A stretch of 64,000 nucleotides of DNA from assembly GCA_019916065.1 (NCBI GenBank), contig CM034237.1, positions 37,802,485 to 37,866,484 on the forward strand. Direction: 5' to 3'. Source of the stretch: Vitellaria paradoxa (taxonomy: Eukaryota; Streptophyta; Magnoliopsida; Ericales; Sapotaceae). The position numbers were made by a program, and so were the translations under genes. Positions 49,860 to 62,100 of this stretch are shown in pieces; the stretch's first letter is position 1; each line of letters starts with the position of its first letter. The notes under the pieces are model-generated. The model was not told the origin of the DNA and did not search any database. It worked only from the letters and a program-made list of their open reading frames with translations.

Positions 49860-51141
49860 TGTTAGATAAAGGAAAGAAGATTGAAGAATGAAAAAATGAA
49901 AAATTCTATATATTTCTGTATATTATTATAATGGAGAATCAATCTTATTTATAGGGTAAGAATGAGAAATCCTAAATAGAACCCAAACTCTAATACACTT
50001 ATTCTAAGCAAACTCTAATGTACATCTTCTAATCAAACTCTACACCTTAGATATAGATATACTAGAATCACATTAGATATATGTTAACATCCCCCCTCAA
50101 ACTCAAAGTGGTATAGCTGAGATCACTTGAATTTGGAGACTAAGAACTGGACTAAACTTACTGAAGGCGAAGCCAGATGAAAGTTATGAAGCCATGCATG
50201 ACAAACTAAATTGACTAAAGGTAAAGACAAATGAAAGCCATGAAGCCAGGTGCGACGGACTGAATTGACTGAGTATGATACCAGATGAAGGACAATGGCA
50301 TGGAATCTGAGTGCGAGTCATAGTGGTGTGTAGAAGCGCATTGAACTGTTGAACTATGGGACGCATGTAGGCACAAGGAAATGCGTTGAATGGCTGGAAG
50401 CATAAAACCAGAAGCATGAGGAAGTGCGTTCATTGGCGTTAAATGGTCGGAAGCATAAGGAAGCATGTACAGGTCTCCAATAGAGAGATTGAAACACAAT
50501 GGAGGTCTAAGAGAATAACGACGAGTATAAGGTAGTTATGGGATTCTGAAAACAAAAAAGTGAAAAGGGTGATATGAAAGTGAGGAGAGCAATACAGGCG
50601 ATAGAGAAGACGAAGTGAGATGTGGCGACTGAGGTGACGGTGACACCATGAAGGGCAGTACAACAGCTAAAGAAGTGGCTACTAAATGCCTAATCTATCT
50701 AGGGTTGAAAATTATAGGCTCTGATATTGTGTTAGAACCATGGGTAGAACTTAAGCCTAAAACCGCAGTTATGAAGCGAGGGTGCCGAGGATCCTAAAGG
50801 AGAGTGGAACCTCTTAGCATGGGCGATCTGGGATAGTATGGAAGCTAACACACCCCCTTACATGAAAGGCATGTTACACATCCAAAGGTTACGAACCTTA
50901 CTTTGATACCATGTTTTATAAAAGAAAAAAGATAAATGAAAGAAATAGCAGAAACTTTTATATATTTCTGTCTATTATTATAATAAGGAGTCAACCCTGT
51001 ATATAGGGTGAGAATGAGAAACCCCAAATAGAACACAAACTCTAATATACCTATTCTAATCAAATTCTAATGTACTTATTCTAATAAAACTCTACACCTT
51101 AAATAGAGATATGCTAGAATCATATTAGATATATGTTAACA
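49860..51141 (-). mobile_element. Non-autonomous LTR retrotransposon (TRIM-like), 1,282 bp
   Basis: Two 230-bp LTRs (49860-50089 and 50912-51141; TGTTAACATA...TAACA on the minus strand) enclose 822 bp with no retroelement domain. A perfect 5-bp duplication CTAGG flanks it (49855-49859 and 51142-51146). On the minus strand a primer site TGGTATCAAAG (50901-50911) follows the 5' LTR and a polypurine tract TTTGAGGGGGGA (50090-50101) precedes the 3' LTR. It must rely on enzymes of another element. It sits inside gypsy gag. Confidence 0.9.
50730..50850 (-). repeat. Short LTR-like segment inside the TRIM-like element
   Basis: 121 bp with TGTTAG...CTAACA ends; on the minus strand it is preceded by a purine run GTAAGGGGGTG and followed by CAATATCAGAGCC, which resembles a tRNA-iMet primer site. 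The ACTATCCCAGATCG stretch resembles plant TRIM LTRs. Probably a nested solo LTR, or an ancestral piece of the carrier. Confidence 0.4.
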
Positions 51142-51146
51142 CTAGG

Positions 51147-51625
51147 TAAATGCACTACCTTTACTAGTTCAAACGAATAGTTTTACTAAAAGATGTCCAT
51201 CAATTACGGTGTTACTGCAGGTTTCTACAAAGTGAGTAACATGTTGCTTTAGATTTCCTTTGTTATCAATTGCTAGAACTTCGGGGGTTGAAAACCAATA
51301 GGCATCTTTAGTTAATCAATCCAACGGTGTAAGGATTATCGTATGTATGAGAAGATTTTGCAGTTTCTTCACACATCTTTGAGGGCCAAAATGAACTTCT
51401 TTAACTAATGAATAACGACAAAACCATCAGTGGAGACTGGCAAGATTTTTTAAGTATTTTCTTGCCTATTGGATAATTCAATCACATCTTGTGGTTTTGG
51501 AGGAATGGGAGCTTGGTTTGATTCTCCCACACTATCCAATTTATTTATTATTAACGCAATTTGGAGATCATATTCTTGTACCGTCCTTACATAAATTTCC
51601 TCACAATTTTCGATAGCAAGTTAAT
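51147..51625 (-). pseudogene. Gypsy gag relic, central part
   Basis: Minus-strand translation gives VRTVQEYDLQIALI near the right edge and, toward the left, an interrupted capsid segment just before the insertion of the 1,282-bp LTR element. It joins in order to 49854 on the other side. Confidence 0.55.
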
Positions 51626-52030
51626 TGTTGGGACTTGTGGCTCATATGGAGAGGAACTAAGTGCTAGGAAAGAGGGTTAGATGCGAAGTGAAGTGACCGA
51701 GCAGAATAGAGCATCCACCTTCATCTCGGATTCAACATGTAGTGGGCTGGGCCGTAAGCCCAAAGGTTTGGGGAGTGTAGGGGCAACGCCCCCGCGGTAC
51801 AGTACGGTGTAATTAAGGGTATTTTTAGAAATCAGACCATGTAATCCTATTAGGGTTAAGAATAGAGGTGGCTATAAATATTCTGTATGTAACCCTGTGA
51901 TCAAAAAGAAAAAACTTTCGTTCATGCTTCCGTGGATGTACCCGAATTTTGGGGAACCATATAAATCTGTGTGTTGATCTCTTTACTATTTTCTTCCATA
52001 TATCATATGTGCGTGTGAATCGATCCAACA
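51626..52030 (+). repeat. 5' LTR of copia element 2
   Basis: 405 bp, TGTTGGG...GATCCAACA, with TATA-like GGCTATAAATATTC near 51871-51884. Confidence 0.92.
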
Positions 52031-52033
52031 AAT

Positions 52034-52045
52034 TGGTATCAGATC
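52034..52045 (+). promoter_or_regulatory. Primer binding site of copia element 2
   Basis: TGGTATCAGATC, an initiator tRNA-Met type site with one or two changes near its 3' end. Confidence 0.85.
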
Positions 52046-52068
52046 TGGATTGAATCACATGAAGAACG

Positions 52069-52854
52069 ATGGTGGAAACTTCGCCTGTTACAAAGTTCGA
52101 TGTAGAAAAGTTCGACGGGGCTGGGAATTTCAAACTATGGCAACAGCGGGTAAAAGATCTGTTAATACAGTAGGGTTTGGTGAAGGCATTGAACGGGGCT
52201 AAGCAGAAACCAGAGGCGATATCGAATGATGACTGGAAAGAACTGCAGATGAAGGCAGTGAATATGATTCGCTTGTGTCTTGCAGATGAAGTTATGTATC
52301 ATGTGATTGGTGATGACTTGCCTACCAATGTTTGGGCTAAACTGGAGAGCAGGTATACATCAAAGTCTTTAACAAATAAACTGTTTTTAAAGCAGAAGCT
52401 ATTTGGACTAAAGATGGTCGAGGGTTCTGATCTTATTCAGCATATTAATACGTTCAATCAGCTTGTTACTGATCTGCTAAGGATTGACAAGAAATTCGAG
52501 GAGGAAGACCAGGCTTTGATGTTGTTGTCCTCATTATCATCTTCTCTCGACACGCTTGTTACAACTCTACTTTGGGAGAAAGAAACCCTAGAACTAGAGG
52601 AAGTCACTGCAGCCCTTCTGGCGTATAACCAATGTAAGCAACAGGCTGATTTATCTCAAGGTGAAGGACTGGTGGCAAAGGGGTACGAGAATTGTGGAAG
52701 AAAGAATGAGAGGGGTAAAGCAGGTAGAGGCCATGGGATATCTAAGTCGAGGGGGCAGTCTAGCGAAGGGTTTGGGTACAAGTGTTACAAGTGCCATGAG
52801 CCGGGACACATGAAGAAGGACTGCCCTAAAAAAGGCACAAACTGGAAGAAATAG
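52069..52854 (+). pseudogene. Copia gag of element 2
   Basis: Start MVETSPVTKF at 52069; stop TAG at 52171-52173; then 225 open codons to 52854 in the same frame with UBN2-type gag sequence (VWAKLESRYTSKSLTNKLFL) and a zinc knuckle CYKCHEPGHMKKDC at 52783-52824. Only one early stop breaks an otherwise intact gag. Confidence 0.9.
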
Positions 52855-52893
52855 GGAAAGGCAGAGGAAAAAAAAGATGGACCATCGAATTCT

Positions 52894-55800
52894 ATGAATG
52901 TCGTACAGCAAGATTCGGAAGAAGATGGTGATATGCTTTCGGTTTCAGCCCAGGTGGATCATCTGTCAGACTCATGGATTCTGGATTCAGCATGCTCTTA
53001 TCACATGTCTCCTAACAGAGAATGGTTTGACACCTATAGGTCAATGAATTGTGGTACTGTTCTTATGGGTAATAATGCATCTTGCAAAGTTATAAGAATA
53101 GGGACAGTTAAAATCAGAATGTTTGATGGTGTTGTAAGAACCTTGGGTGATGTTAGACATGTTCCAGATTTGAGAAAAAAACTTAATTTCGATGGGAACC
53201 TTAGACTCTGCAGGCTACGGGTACAAAACAAAAGGTGGAGTAATGAAGGTAACGGAAGGTGCTATGGCGATCTTGAAAAGTTTGAAGGGTCCTGGAAATA
53301 TTTATAAGCTAATAGGGAGTATAGTTGTAGGTGAAGCTGCTGCCACTATAATTGAAGATGTTGATGATACTATTTTTTGGCATATGCGTTTGGGGCATAT
53401 GGGGGAACGTGGGATGTTAGAGTTACATAAGAGGAATCTGTTGAAAGGGCTAAAATCGTGTAAGATTGGATTCTACAAGTTCTGTGTTCTAGGGAAACAG
53501 TCTAAGGTACAGTTTAGAGGTGCTACTCATAGAACGAAGGGAATTCTTGACTATATACATTCAGATGTTTGGGGGCCAGTGAGTGTAGCTTCGAAAGGAG
53601 GATCTCTGTATTTCGTGACCTTTATCAATGATTTTTCGAGGAAAGTTTGGGTGTACTTCATGAAACACAAATCTGAAATTTTTGATAAATTCAAGGTGTG
53701 GAAAGCGGAAGTGAAAAACCAGACAGGGAAGCAAATTAAGTGCCTCAAGACAGATAATAGGAAAAAGTACAAGAATGGGCCTTTTCTGAAGTTTCGTGAG
53801 AAGCATAGGATTCAGCGACACTTTACAGCTTGTAAGACACCTCAGCAGATGGGGTGGCATAAAGGATGAACAAAACTATAGCGGAGAAAACATGGTGTAT
53901 CAGATTGAATGCAGAACTTCCTAAGGTTTTTTGGGCAAAAGCAGTGAATATGGCATGTTTTATTATAAATAGGTCATCGAGTATTGCTCTGGATGAAAAG
54001 GTAGACGAAGAAGTGTGGGCAGGGAGAGATGTAGATTATTCAATTCTATGAGTTTTTGGATGTCCAGCTTATGTTCATGTTCCCGAGGATGAAAGGTCAA
54101 AGCTCGATGCAAAATCCAAACAGTGTATCTTTATTGGGTATGAAAAAGGGGTAAAAGGGTACAAGCTTTGGGATCCGTAAACAAAGAAGGTAGTGATCAG
54201 TAAAGATGTGATATTTGATGAAGCTTCAATGGTCAAAACACATCAAAAATTCGATTCAGTGGAAGGTAACAAGCAGCAAGGTATACAGGTTAAGCTGAAT
54301 GGTTCTGACACACGTGGTTTTGAGACAAAAAAACAACAAAAACAACAGTAGTAAGAAAGCATAGCCACAGGGAGACCCAGACGTACTATCAAAGCACCTG
54401 AGAGGTATGGATTTGACGATATGGTTTCTTTTGCTCTGACTACTACCAGTGGGGATCCATCTACTTTTTAGGAGGCTATCACTAGTTCTAAAAAGAACAG
54501 ATAGATGGAAGTCATGATAGAAGAAATCGAGTCAGTATACAAGAACCAAACTTGGGAGTTGATAGAACTGCCCGAGGGAAAGAAGACAGTGGGTTGCAAA
54601 TGGGTGTATAAAAGGAAAGAAGCTACGTCAGAAAAAGAAAAGAGAAGTTCAAGGCTCAGTTAGTAGCAAAAGGGTACTCACAGAGAAAGCGAATTGATTA
54701 TGATGAGGTTTTTTCTCCAATTGTGAGGCATACTTCAATCAGAATTATCTTGGCATTGGTGGCTAGCTATGATCTGGAGTTAGAGCAGCTGGATGTGAAA
54801 ATGACTTTTTCTTCATGGTGATTTGGAGGAAGTTATTTACATGGAGCAGCCGAGGGGTTCAAGCAGCCAGGGACTGAGCACCTTGTATGTAGGTTGAGGA
54901 AGTCGCTTTATGGGCTTAAGCAGTCTCCGAGACAATGGTACAAGAAATTTGATTCGTCATGATTCGGATCGGATTCAGACGTTGTGAGTATGATTGTTGA
55001 ATATATGTTAAAAGTCTCGATGATGGTTCCTATATATTTTTACTACTTTATGTGGATGATATGCTTATTGCTGCGAAGAGTTTAGTTGAGGTAAGCGGGT
55101 TGAAATCTTTGTTGAGGAAGGAATTTGATATGTAGGATTTGGGCGCTGCAAAGAAAATACTTAGAATGGAGATTCGCAAAGATAGGTTAGCTGGAAAGTT
55201 GTGGTTATCTCAGAAGGATTATGTCATGAAAGTGTTGGAAAGATTTAACATGAATAATGCAAAGTTAGTAAGCACTCCTTTGGCGAATCATTTCAGATTG
55301 TCTTCAGCACAGTGTCCAAAATCAGCTGAAGAAATTCAGGATATGTCAAAAGTGTCTTATGCCAGCGCAGTTGGTTGCTTGATGTATGCAATGGTGTGTA
55401 CAAGACCTGATTTGGCGCATGCAGTTAGCATAGTCAGTAAGTACATGGCCAATCCAGGCAGAGAGCATTGGGCGGCAGTCAAGTGGGTTTTCAAATACTT
55501 GAGAGGTATAGTAGACCGTGGGATTATGTTTGCTAGGCAACAAGATCAGATTTCAGTTGTAGGGTTTGTTGATGCTGATTATGCTGGAGGTATGGATAAC
55601 AGAAAGTCTACGACAGGGTATGTGTTTACTCTTGCAAGTGGTCCTGTTTGTTGGAGATCCATGGTACAAGCTCTGGTGGCTCTATCTACTACTGAGTCTG
55701 AATATATTACGGTGACTGAGGCTGCTAAGGAAGCATTGTGGCTAAAGGGGTTAGTGAAAGAACTGTGCATAGATCAAGGTGGAGTGCAGCTGTTCTGTGA

Positions 55801-56020
55801 TAGTCAGAGTGCCATTTATTTGGCAAAGCATTAGGTGTATCATGCGTGGACCAAGCACATCGATGTGAGGTTTCACAAAGTGAGGGAGTTGGTTGCTATG
55901 GGTGACTTGATACTTGAGAAGGTGCATACTTCAGAGAATGCAGCTGACATGCTGACAAAGACGGTTACCACGGACAAGTTCGAGCATTGCTTGGACTTGG
56001 TTAATTTCTCTCGATGCTAG
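52894..56020 (+). pseudogene. Copia pol of element 2, heavily disrupted
   Basis: Order: protease ([13 protein letters not shown], 52975-53013), GAG-pre-integrase (FWHMRLGHMGERGML), integrase (YIHSDVWGPVS, LKTDN, then a frame change near the catalytic Glu region at about 53865), RT with YVDD at 55050-55061, and RNase H (VDADYAGGMDNRKST, STTESEY, CDSQSAIYL) ending at 56020. At least two frame changes (near 53190 and 53865) and eight or so internal stops, plus damage across the RT palm. The last 290 codons (55139-56020) have a single stop. Confidence 0.9.
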
Positions 56021-56100
56021 AGAGGAGACATTTCCCCCCAAACCAGTTGAATGAGGTTTGTTTGACTCCTGAAGGGGCGAGTATTCGCCAAGGTGGAGAT

Positions 56101-56559
56101 TGTTGGGACTTGTGGCTCATATAGAGAAGAACCAAGTGCTAGGAAAGAGGGGGTAGATGCGAAACAGAGCGAGGAAAGCAAAGCGACTGAGTGGAATAAA
56201 GCATCCGCCTTCATCTCGGATTCAACATGTAGTGGGCTGGGCTGTAGGCCAGAAGGTTTGGGGGGTGCGGGGGGCAACGCCCCTAGTGGTACAGTATGGT
56301 GTAATTAAGGGTATTTTGAGAATCAGACCATGTAATCATATTAGGGTTAGGAATAGACCATGTAATCCTATTAGGGTTAGGAATAGAGGTAGCTATAAAT
56401 ATTCTCTATGTAACCCTGTGATAAAAAAAAAAAAAAAAAAGTACTCTCACTCATGCTTCCGTGTATGTACCTGAATTTTGGAGAATCACGTAAATCTGTG
56501 TGTTGATCTCTTTACTATTTTCTTCCATATATCGTGTGTATATGTGAATCAATCCTACA
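56101..56559 (+). repeat. 3' LTR of copia element 2
   Basis: 459 bp. It differs from the 5' LTR by about twenty substitutions, small indels and a 30-bp tandem duplication (56326-56355 and 56356-56385, GACCATGTAATC...) that is single-copy in the 5' LTR. Confidence 0.92.
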
Positions 56560-57125
56560 TTAACTTTCTTCTCTAACAATGTTGCATTTTTCATCATTAC
56601 ATTCATAGTTGTTGAACTTTGAGGATTAGTGGAATCATCACATGGCTTTAACTTTAATTGGGGAGTTTCTTGAGGAGTGCTGGAGTTAGAACTATTAGAA
56701 TCACCAATTTTTTTTTGGTTAGATTAAACCTTAACGCTTGAATAAGACCCTTGAGACATAGACGGATGTAACAAAGCCTTTTATAAAATTACAGAAACAT
56801 CTTCTTTTGGATTTGTAGTAGCATCTCTTCTTTACCCCTAGAATAGTTGAGAATATGGATGTTGTTTTCAGCAAACTTGAGTTAAAAATGGGTGTAGATT
56901 TTTGTAGCAGGAAGACATGTTTGAGTGCTTTAGCCATGGCTTTTAACCTACTTCATGTGGTTGGGCCAATGTTTTGATTAGTGGAACTAAAACCAGCATT
57001 ATTGACAATATATTTGGAGCCTCTAGCTTTCAAGTATGGAACCTTCAAACAGTCAGTCTTGCAAGCCAATGAGAGTTTGGTTTATTTAATTTGATGAAGA
57101 CAGGAAATGAGAGGTAGAGATTGTC
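56560..57125 (-). pseudogene. Gypsy 5' leader and gag N-terminal relic
   Basis: Lies between the primer site (57126-57145) and the copia insertion boundary at 56559. The minus strand has a 68-codon open stretch (56731-56937) of no clear domain. Position alone suggests leader and gag start. Confidence 0.45.
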
Positions 57126-57146
57126 CCACCAAGCGGGCCAAAATTT

Positions 57147-57837
57147 TGTATACACAAATCTCCCGTTTAGAAAATAAACACAAAAAAAATGGTTAGAACA
57201 GATTAATTTTTATTGATTTAAATGAAAAATAAATTACAATCTTTGAAATTATAATTAAAGAAAATTAATCCTTTGATTTTTCTCTTCACGTCTTTAAATC
57301 TTCAAGAGATCCTTAAGGCTTTGGATGCTTGATTTGGCAGAGCTCTCTTATGCTTGATTTGCGTGTATGTAAATGTCACATGACTACCTTTATTTTAGGA
57401 GATAACAGAATAAATTGTGATAGGTTAAAACTCTTTATGATAATTATTCATTTTTATTTGTTTTCAATATATAAAATCAAAAAGTAATGACTCCCTATTT
57501 CGTCATTATCTCTTCTTAAATTTATTTTTTAAAGATGTAAATAAGAAGAAATATGAATTATCAATATTTGTGGGTCCTTTTATTTTGTAAAGAAATAAAT
57601 AAGAAGAATTATCAATATTTGTGGGTTCTATTGACAAATGCCTCAATCTAATTTGTTAAATCTTATCATCTTCAGACTACATCACTTTTTATATATGGTA
57701 GCACATAATTTGTCCACGCATGTAATTTTAGTGAAGTCCCACAAAACATATGGCATTATTTGAGTTTCCAATTTATTATTTTTCAGCCTTTTATTAAATA
57801 CATGACAATATTTGATTGGTCAAAATTTGTGCCTACA
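57147..57837 (-). repeat. 5' LTR of the minus-strand gypsy element
   Basis: On the minus strand starts TGTAGGCACAAATTTTG and ends GTGTATACA, directly followed by the primer-site region. No partner LTR lies in the window, so the limits are inferred from the TG...CA ends and the adjacent primer site. Confidence 0.6.
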
Positions 57838-59137
57838 GACATATATGACCAAAGCTAGTGTACATAAATTTTCTTATTTGAAAGGGTTTATTTTCTCAAT
57901 TTATTTTGATGGTTGTTAATCACATACTTAAAATTTACTGAACAAAAAGAAAAATTAAATTTTGATAAAAAAAAATTCATATAAGACAAACAAAAATAAA
58001 ACAAAAAAAAAAAAATTGAACGCAGTGGTTGCCAAACCACCCACTAAATTAGATGTTATTTTAATAAATAAATATTGTGTTATTTTTTTATTTTGAAAAA
58101 TATTGCATATCTCCCAGTGATTTGACATTCATAATTGTTGTCACTACCTCATCTAAACTCCTGTTTATTGCAAGGATGGAATTGAGGCTAGTTAAATTTT
58201 ACCTTATTCAAATGTTGCTTAAACAAATAATAATTAATTCGACCTGGGTTAGAGTTTAAACTTTTGTATGAACTTGAGTTTAGCTTAACAAAAAATAGTT
58301 TGAACCCAAGTTTAGTTTACGAATAATTTGATTAACTAAAATGTCTTTCCTTTGATCTAAAATATTATAATTCAAAATGAATAACATGGCTAAACTAATG
58401 GGATCTTTTAAATAAACCAAAATGTTATTGTTTAATTTTAAAATATTATAAAATATATACAAATATATTATTTTTTCCAACTAGCTTGCGAATTTTTGAG
58501 TTCAAAATGTAGTACTTCGAGCTTAGATTGAATTTTAACAGGTCATATATAAAGCTTAAACTTGATTCATTTGAAGTCACGAGTCAAATCTGAGCTAAGT
58601 TCGAACAGCTCGCAAATTATTTGGCTTGCCATCATCCCTACAACTATAAAACAAAATGAAAAATACATAAATAAATAAAATGAAATAAAATAAAGTGAAG
58701 CCATTGATGAAGAAAAAGGACATGCAAAATTATTATACCGGACCTTGTTACACCGTGAGCCCAAAAGTTCCATTGGGCTGCTTCACCGCCAGACATTAAA
58801 ACCCAGTTTGTGCAGTGGTAATGAACAACAATTGATATTAATGAAGCGTTGGGAATAACTGAATCTAACAACACGGTGTTTAGTTATGACCCTTGAAACA
58901 ATACTTCAAGCACCAAACCGATTATTTTTACCATTGCATTGACAAAAATTTACAAGTAATAGAATCTGTGAACATTTTCTGCAAAACTAAATACCACAGA
59001 AGCTCACTGTGTCATTGCACCAAGCGCAAAGATAAAACAACATAGATACAGATTGAACAATCAGAGAAGCCCAAAAGTACTATGTATAAAGGGTAATATT
59101 CTGTCGAGGACTTGGATCACGGGTAGTTTTGTGATAC
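57838..59137. other. Intergenic and PPC4 3' flank, no other gene
   Basis: AT-rich. The last few hundred bases (about 58880-59137) should contain the 3' UTR of the PPC4-like gene, but no canonical AATAAA on the minus strand stands out close to the stop. Confidence 0.5.
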
Positions 59138-62100
59138 TCAACCTGTGTTCCTCATCCCAGCAGCAATCCCATTTATGGTAATAAGTAATGCATCTCTAAG
59201 TTTATGGTTATCAGCATCATTTCTCAGTCTCCTCAATATCTCTACCTGCAACATGTTGATGGGGTTGAGATAAGGAAGCCGACTCTCGATCAACCTTTGC
59301 AAGCTCCTATTATTCTGTGACATTTTCTCGTGCCCAGTAACCAGCAAGACATACTTCCCAGTTGTCAGAAGCTCCTTCCTTAGTTCAGCCCCAAGATTTC
59401 GCCTACTCTCAGACACCAGAACTTCATCATAATGCTTGGCGATATTAATGTCCGCTTTTCCCAGAACCATCTCTATGAGGTCTATGGTAGATTGGAAGAA
59501 AGGCCATTCTTTGTACATTGCTTTTATTTCTTCAGTATGTCCTTTTTCGCATACACCCTCCAAACCTGCTCCAACTCCAAGCCAAGCAGGAAGAACAAAT
59601 CTGGTTTGGGTCCATGCAAATACCCATGGAATGGCACGAAGATGTCCAATCCCTCCCGAACTCTTTCTTCTTGTGGGACGACTTCCTATGTTGAGGAAGC
59701 CAAGCTCAGACTGTGGGGTGGCCTCATGAAAGTAAGCAAGGAATTCTGGGTTTTCATAGACTGTATTTCGGTAACTTTGGCAGCTAATTTTTGAGATCTC
59801 CTCCATAAGATTACGCCATTTTTCCTCCCTAGGTGGGAGTGGAGGGCGCATGGTAGCTAGTAGCACGGCTGTTGTATAGATTTCTAGTTGTCGAACAGCT
59901 GTCTGTGGTAATCCAAACTTGGCCTGAACCATTTCTCCCTGTTCAGTTGACCGAAGTGTACCCTATAACTCAAAATAAAAGAAAAAGATTAAAAAATAAA
60001 AGAAAATCAACCACATTAAATCATATATATTAGCCTAAGATCAAACAGAATGTCAATCAATTAATATATTGGAATTAAGCATTGGATGCAAAACCAAAAA
60101 GCTCCAATATAAATCAAATCTGCTGCCAGGAACCAAAACTTATTCATGAAACCAGACCGAATTTTTAAAATAATTTCAGCACCAAAGAGTCATTTCAAGT
60201 TTTATGGAAGATTTTCATTTAATTGTTCATGATTAAAGTCCACAGCTATATATAGAATTAAAAAAGATTAGTGAAAGTTCATAAAAGTTATAAGAACTCA
60301 ACCAAGAATTAAATGGTCAAATGTTGATGGTCAATTAAGCACAACAGGATATCCACATTTTCCTTGTTGGAAAATGAAGAAAAAAAACTAGATCCAGGTG
60401 CAAGAACGGCATGAACTAGATCAAACTTTTACCGATAGCAATAACACAAACTCCTTCAAACAAAGACACGTGATGATAAGATGAAAATGTTTTTATCACT
60501 CGAGGTGATATTTTACGATATATCTCACTGTTCAATTAAAACTAAAAAGAGTGAAGAGTCTCAATTGTAGAAATTGAGCAATAAGTTACCATTACAGAAC
60601 CGGGTGGTTGGGATTGAATGGCAAGATATGTGGGACCTCCACCACGACCAATACTCCCTCCACGCCCATGGAACAGTGTAACTTTGATACCATAATCATT
60701 GCATGAAGCTACAATATCCTCTTGAGCTTTGTAAAGCTCCCAAGCTGCAGTGAAGCGACCAGCATCTTTACCAGAATCAGAATATCCAACCATCACCTGT
60801 CCACAACTTGATAATGAAGCTCCAAAAGTATGGATTATATAACAAACTAATCTCTGAAGTGTTCTGCATGTGATAACTACCTCTTGATGTCCATTATGGT
60901 TCTTAATGACGTGCTCCCGATACCAATCAATTGACAATAATTTCCTGATCACTGAGCCAGCCCCCCTCAAGTCCTTCACGGTTTCAAACAAAGGAACCAC
61001 CCGCAACCTATTTCAAGGCATGAAAAATGTTCAATGAGAATTTTATCTTCCATGTGCAATCCAAAACATTATATAAGGTAACAGAAATACTCTAAATTTC
61101 AAATGAACAGGTTGTCCAATGTAGGCAGCACAAGAAGCATGTTTTTAAACTAACTTCCCATGAAGGTAATGGATCAAAAAGACACAGTAAATAAGTTTTC
61201 AGCCGAATATTTCGTGCCTTCAGGTGTATGGCCCTGACAGAGCTGAAGTTACCATTTACTTAATCCACTCATTTGGGGAACCCAAAAATATTACTTCCAG
61301 CTGTTCCTTTGAAAATTCACAATATATTTCAACATTTACTTTAGGTACTTGGGCCATGGTTACATGGCCCAGGTCCACCCCATCCATGCCCGCAGCATCA
61401 ACATACCACCATGGCACCCTTGGTCAACCGCGGGAGTTTGGCACGGCAGATACTTCTTGCGGAAACAGTTAATTTTCTGGATTAGGAACAAAATCCGGAG
61501 ATTTCTTCAACAAACTTAGTAGCACGTAGAATTATTGGGGTTTCAGCAGAGTGGAGGCTAGAATCAAGGAACCATTGGGGATTTGTCAGCCAATCTAGAG
61601 AGATTCTTGGTAAGGAATCCTTATCTTATTATGATGTGCCGAGTCAAGGCCAAATATCCTCCTAATAGATTCAAGGCCTTAACTCCCGCCCAAAAGGGGT
61701 TCCTCTCCTTGCCTATATAAACCCTCCTCCTCCAGAGGATCCATCTATCATTCATCAATCACCATCATTGCTACCCTCAGCACACAAACACTCTCTCTTG
61801 TTCCAGATTACTTTGATTCTCACCCCTCCACTAGACTCCAATGACTCTGCCATAGTTAATAGTTAGCATAATTCTCAGAAGGATAGACCCCTCCAAGTCT
61901 ACCTATCCTCACAACATACTCTGCTGGAGAAGAGTGCTAACTTTTTGACCATGGCCGACGACCAAGGCAACAAAAGCAAATCCCAAGAAAGAAGAGAGCC
62001 ACCAATGGAAATGTCCGCCATGGCAGACCAAGTGAGAGTGCTTACTAAACAAGTACTTTCTTTCTAGCAATCTCAAGCCTCCATACAACGAACTCAGGAG

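Larger units (their letters stand above)
51626..56559 (+). mobile_element. Ty1/copia LTR retrotransposon 2, decayed
   Basis: 4,934 bp with LTRs at 51626-52030 (405 bp) and 56101-56559 (459 bp), both starting TGTTGGGACTTGTGGCTCAT. Flanks are TTAAT (51621-51625) and TTAAC (56560-56564), a duplication with one change. A primer site TGGTATCAGATC follows the 5' LTR; AAGGTGGAGAT precedes the 3' LTR. Gag and pol are in copia order with many stops and frame changes. It is inserted in the opposite orientation into gypsy gag. Confidence 0.93.
49090..57837 (-). mobile_element. Ty3/gypsy element (5' LTR, primer site, gag), host of two nested insertions
   Basis: On the minus strand: a 691-bp 5' LTR (57147-57837), a primer-site region reading TTTTGGCCCGCTTGGTGGGA (about 57126-57145), then gag in pieces at 56560-57120, 51147-51625 and 49090-49854. 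Two other elements occupy the gaps: a copia element (51626-56559) and a small LTR element (49860-51141), each with its own target duplication. Pol and a 3' LTR are not seen to the left, so the element is truncated. Confidence 0.72.

Noticed and set aside
50184..50663. Overlapping minus-strand ORFs of 74-94 codons
   Set aside because: They fall in the non-coding interior of the TRIM-like element and lack gag or pol similarity.
60797..60880. Reading straight through as one 154-codon PPC4 exon (60542-61006)
   Set aside because: The segment between GHQE and VMVGYSDSG is not family-like and is bounded by GT...AG; treating it as an 84-bp intron restores the conserved junction.
61224..61472. 82-codon plus-strand ORF in the PPC4 intron
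   Set aside because: No domain; opposite to PPC4 and inside the retroelement-like insert.
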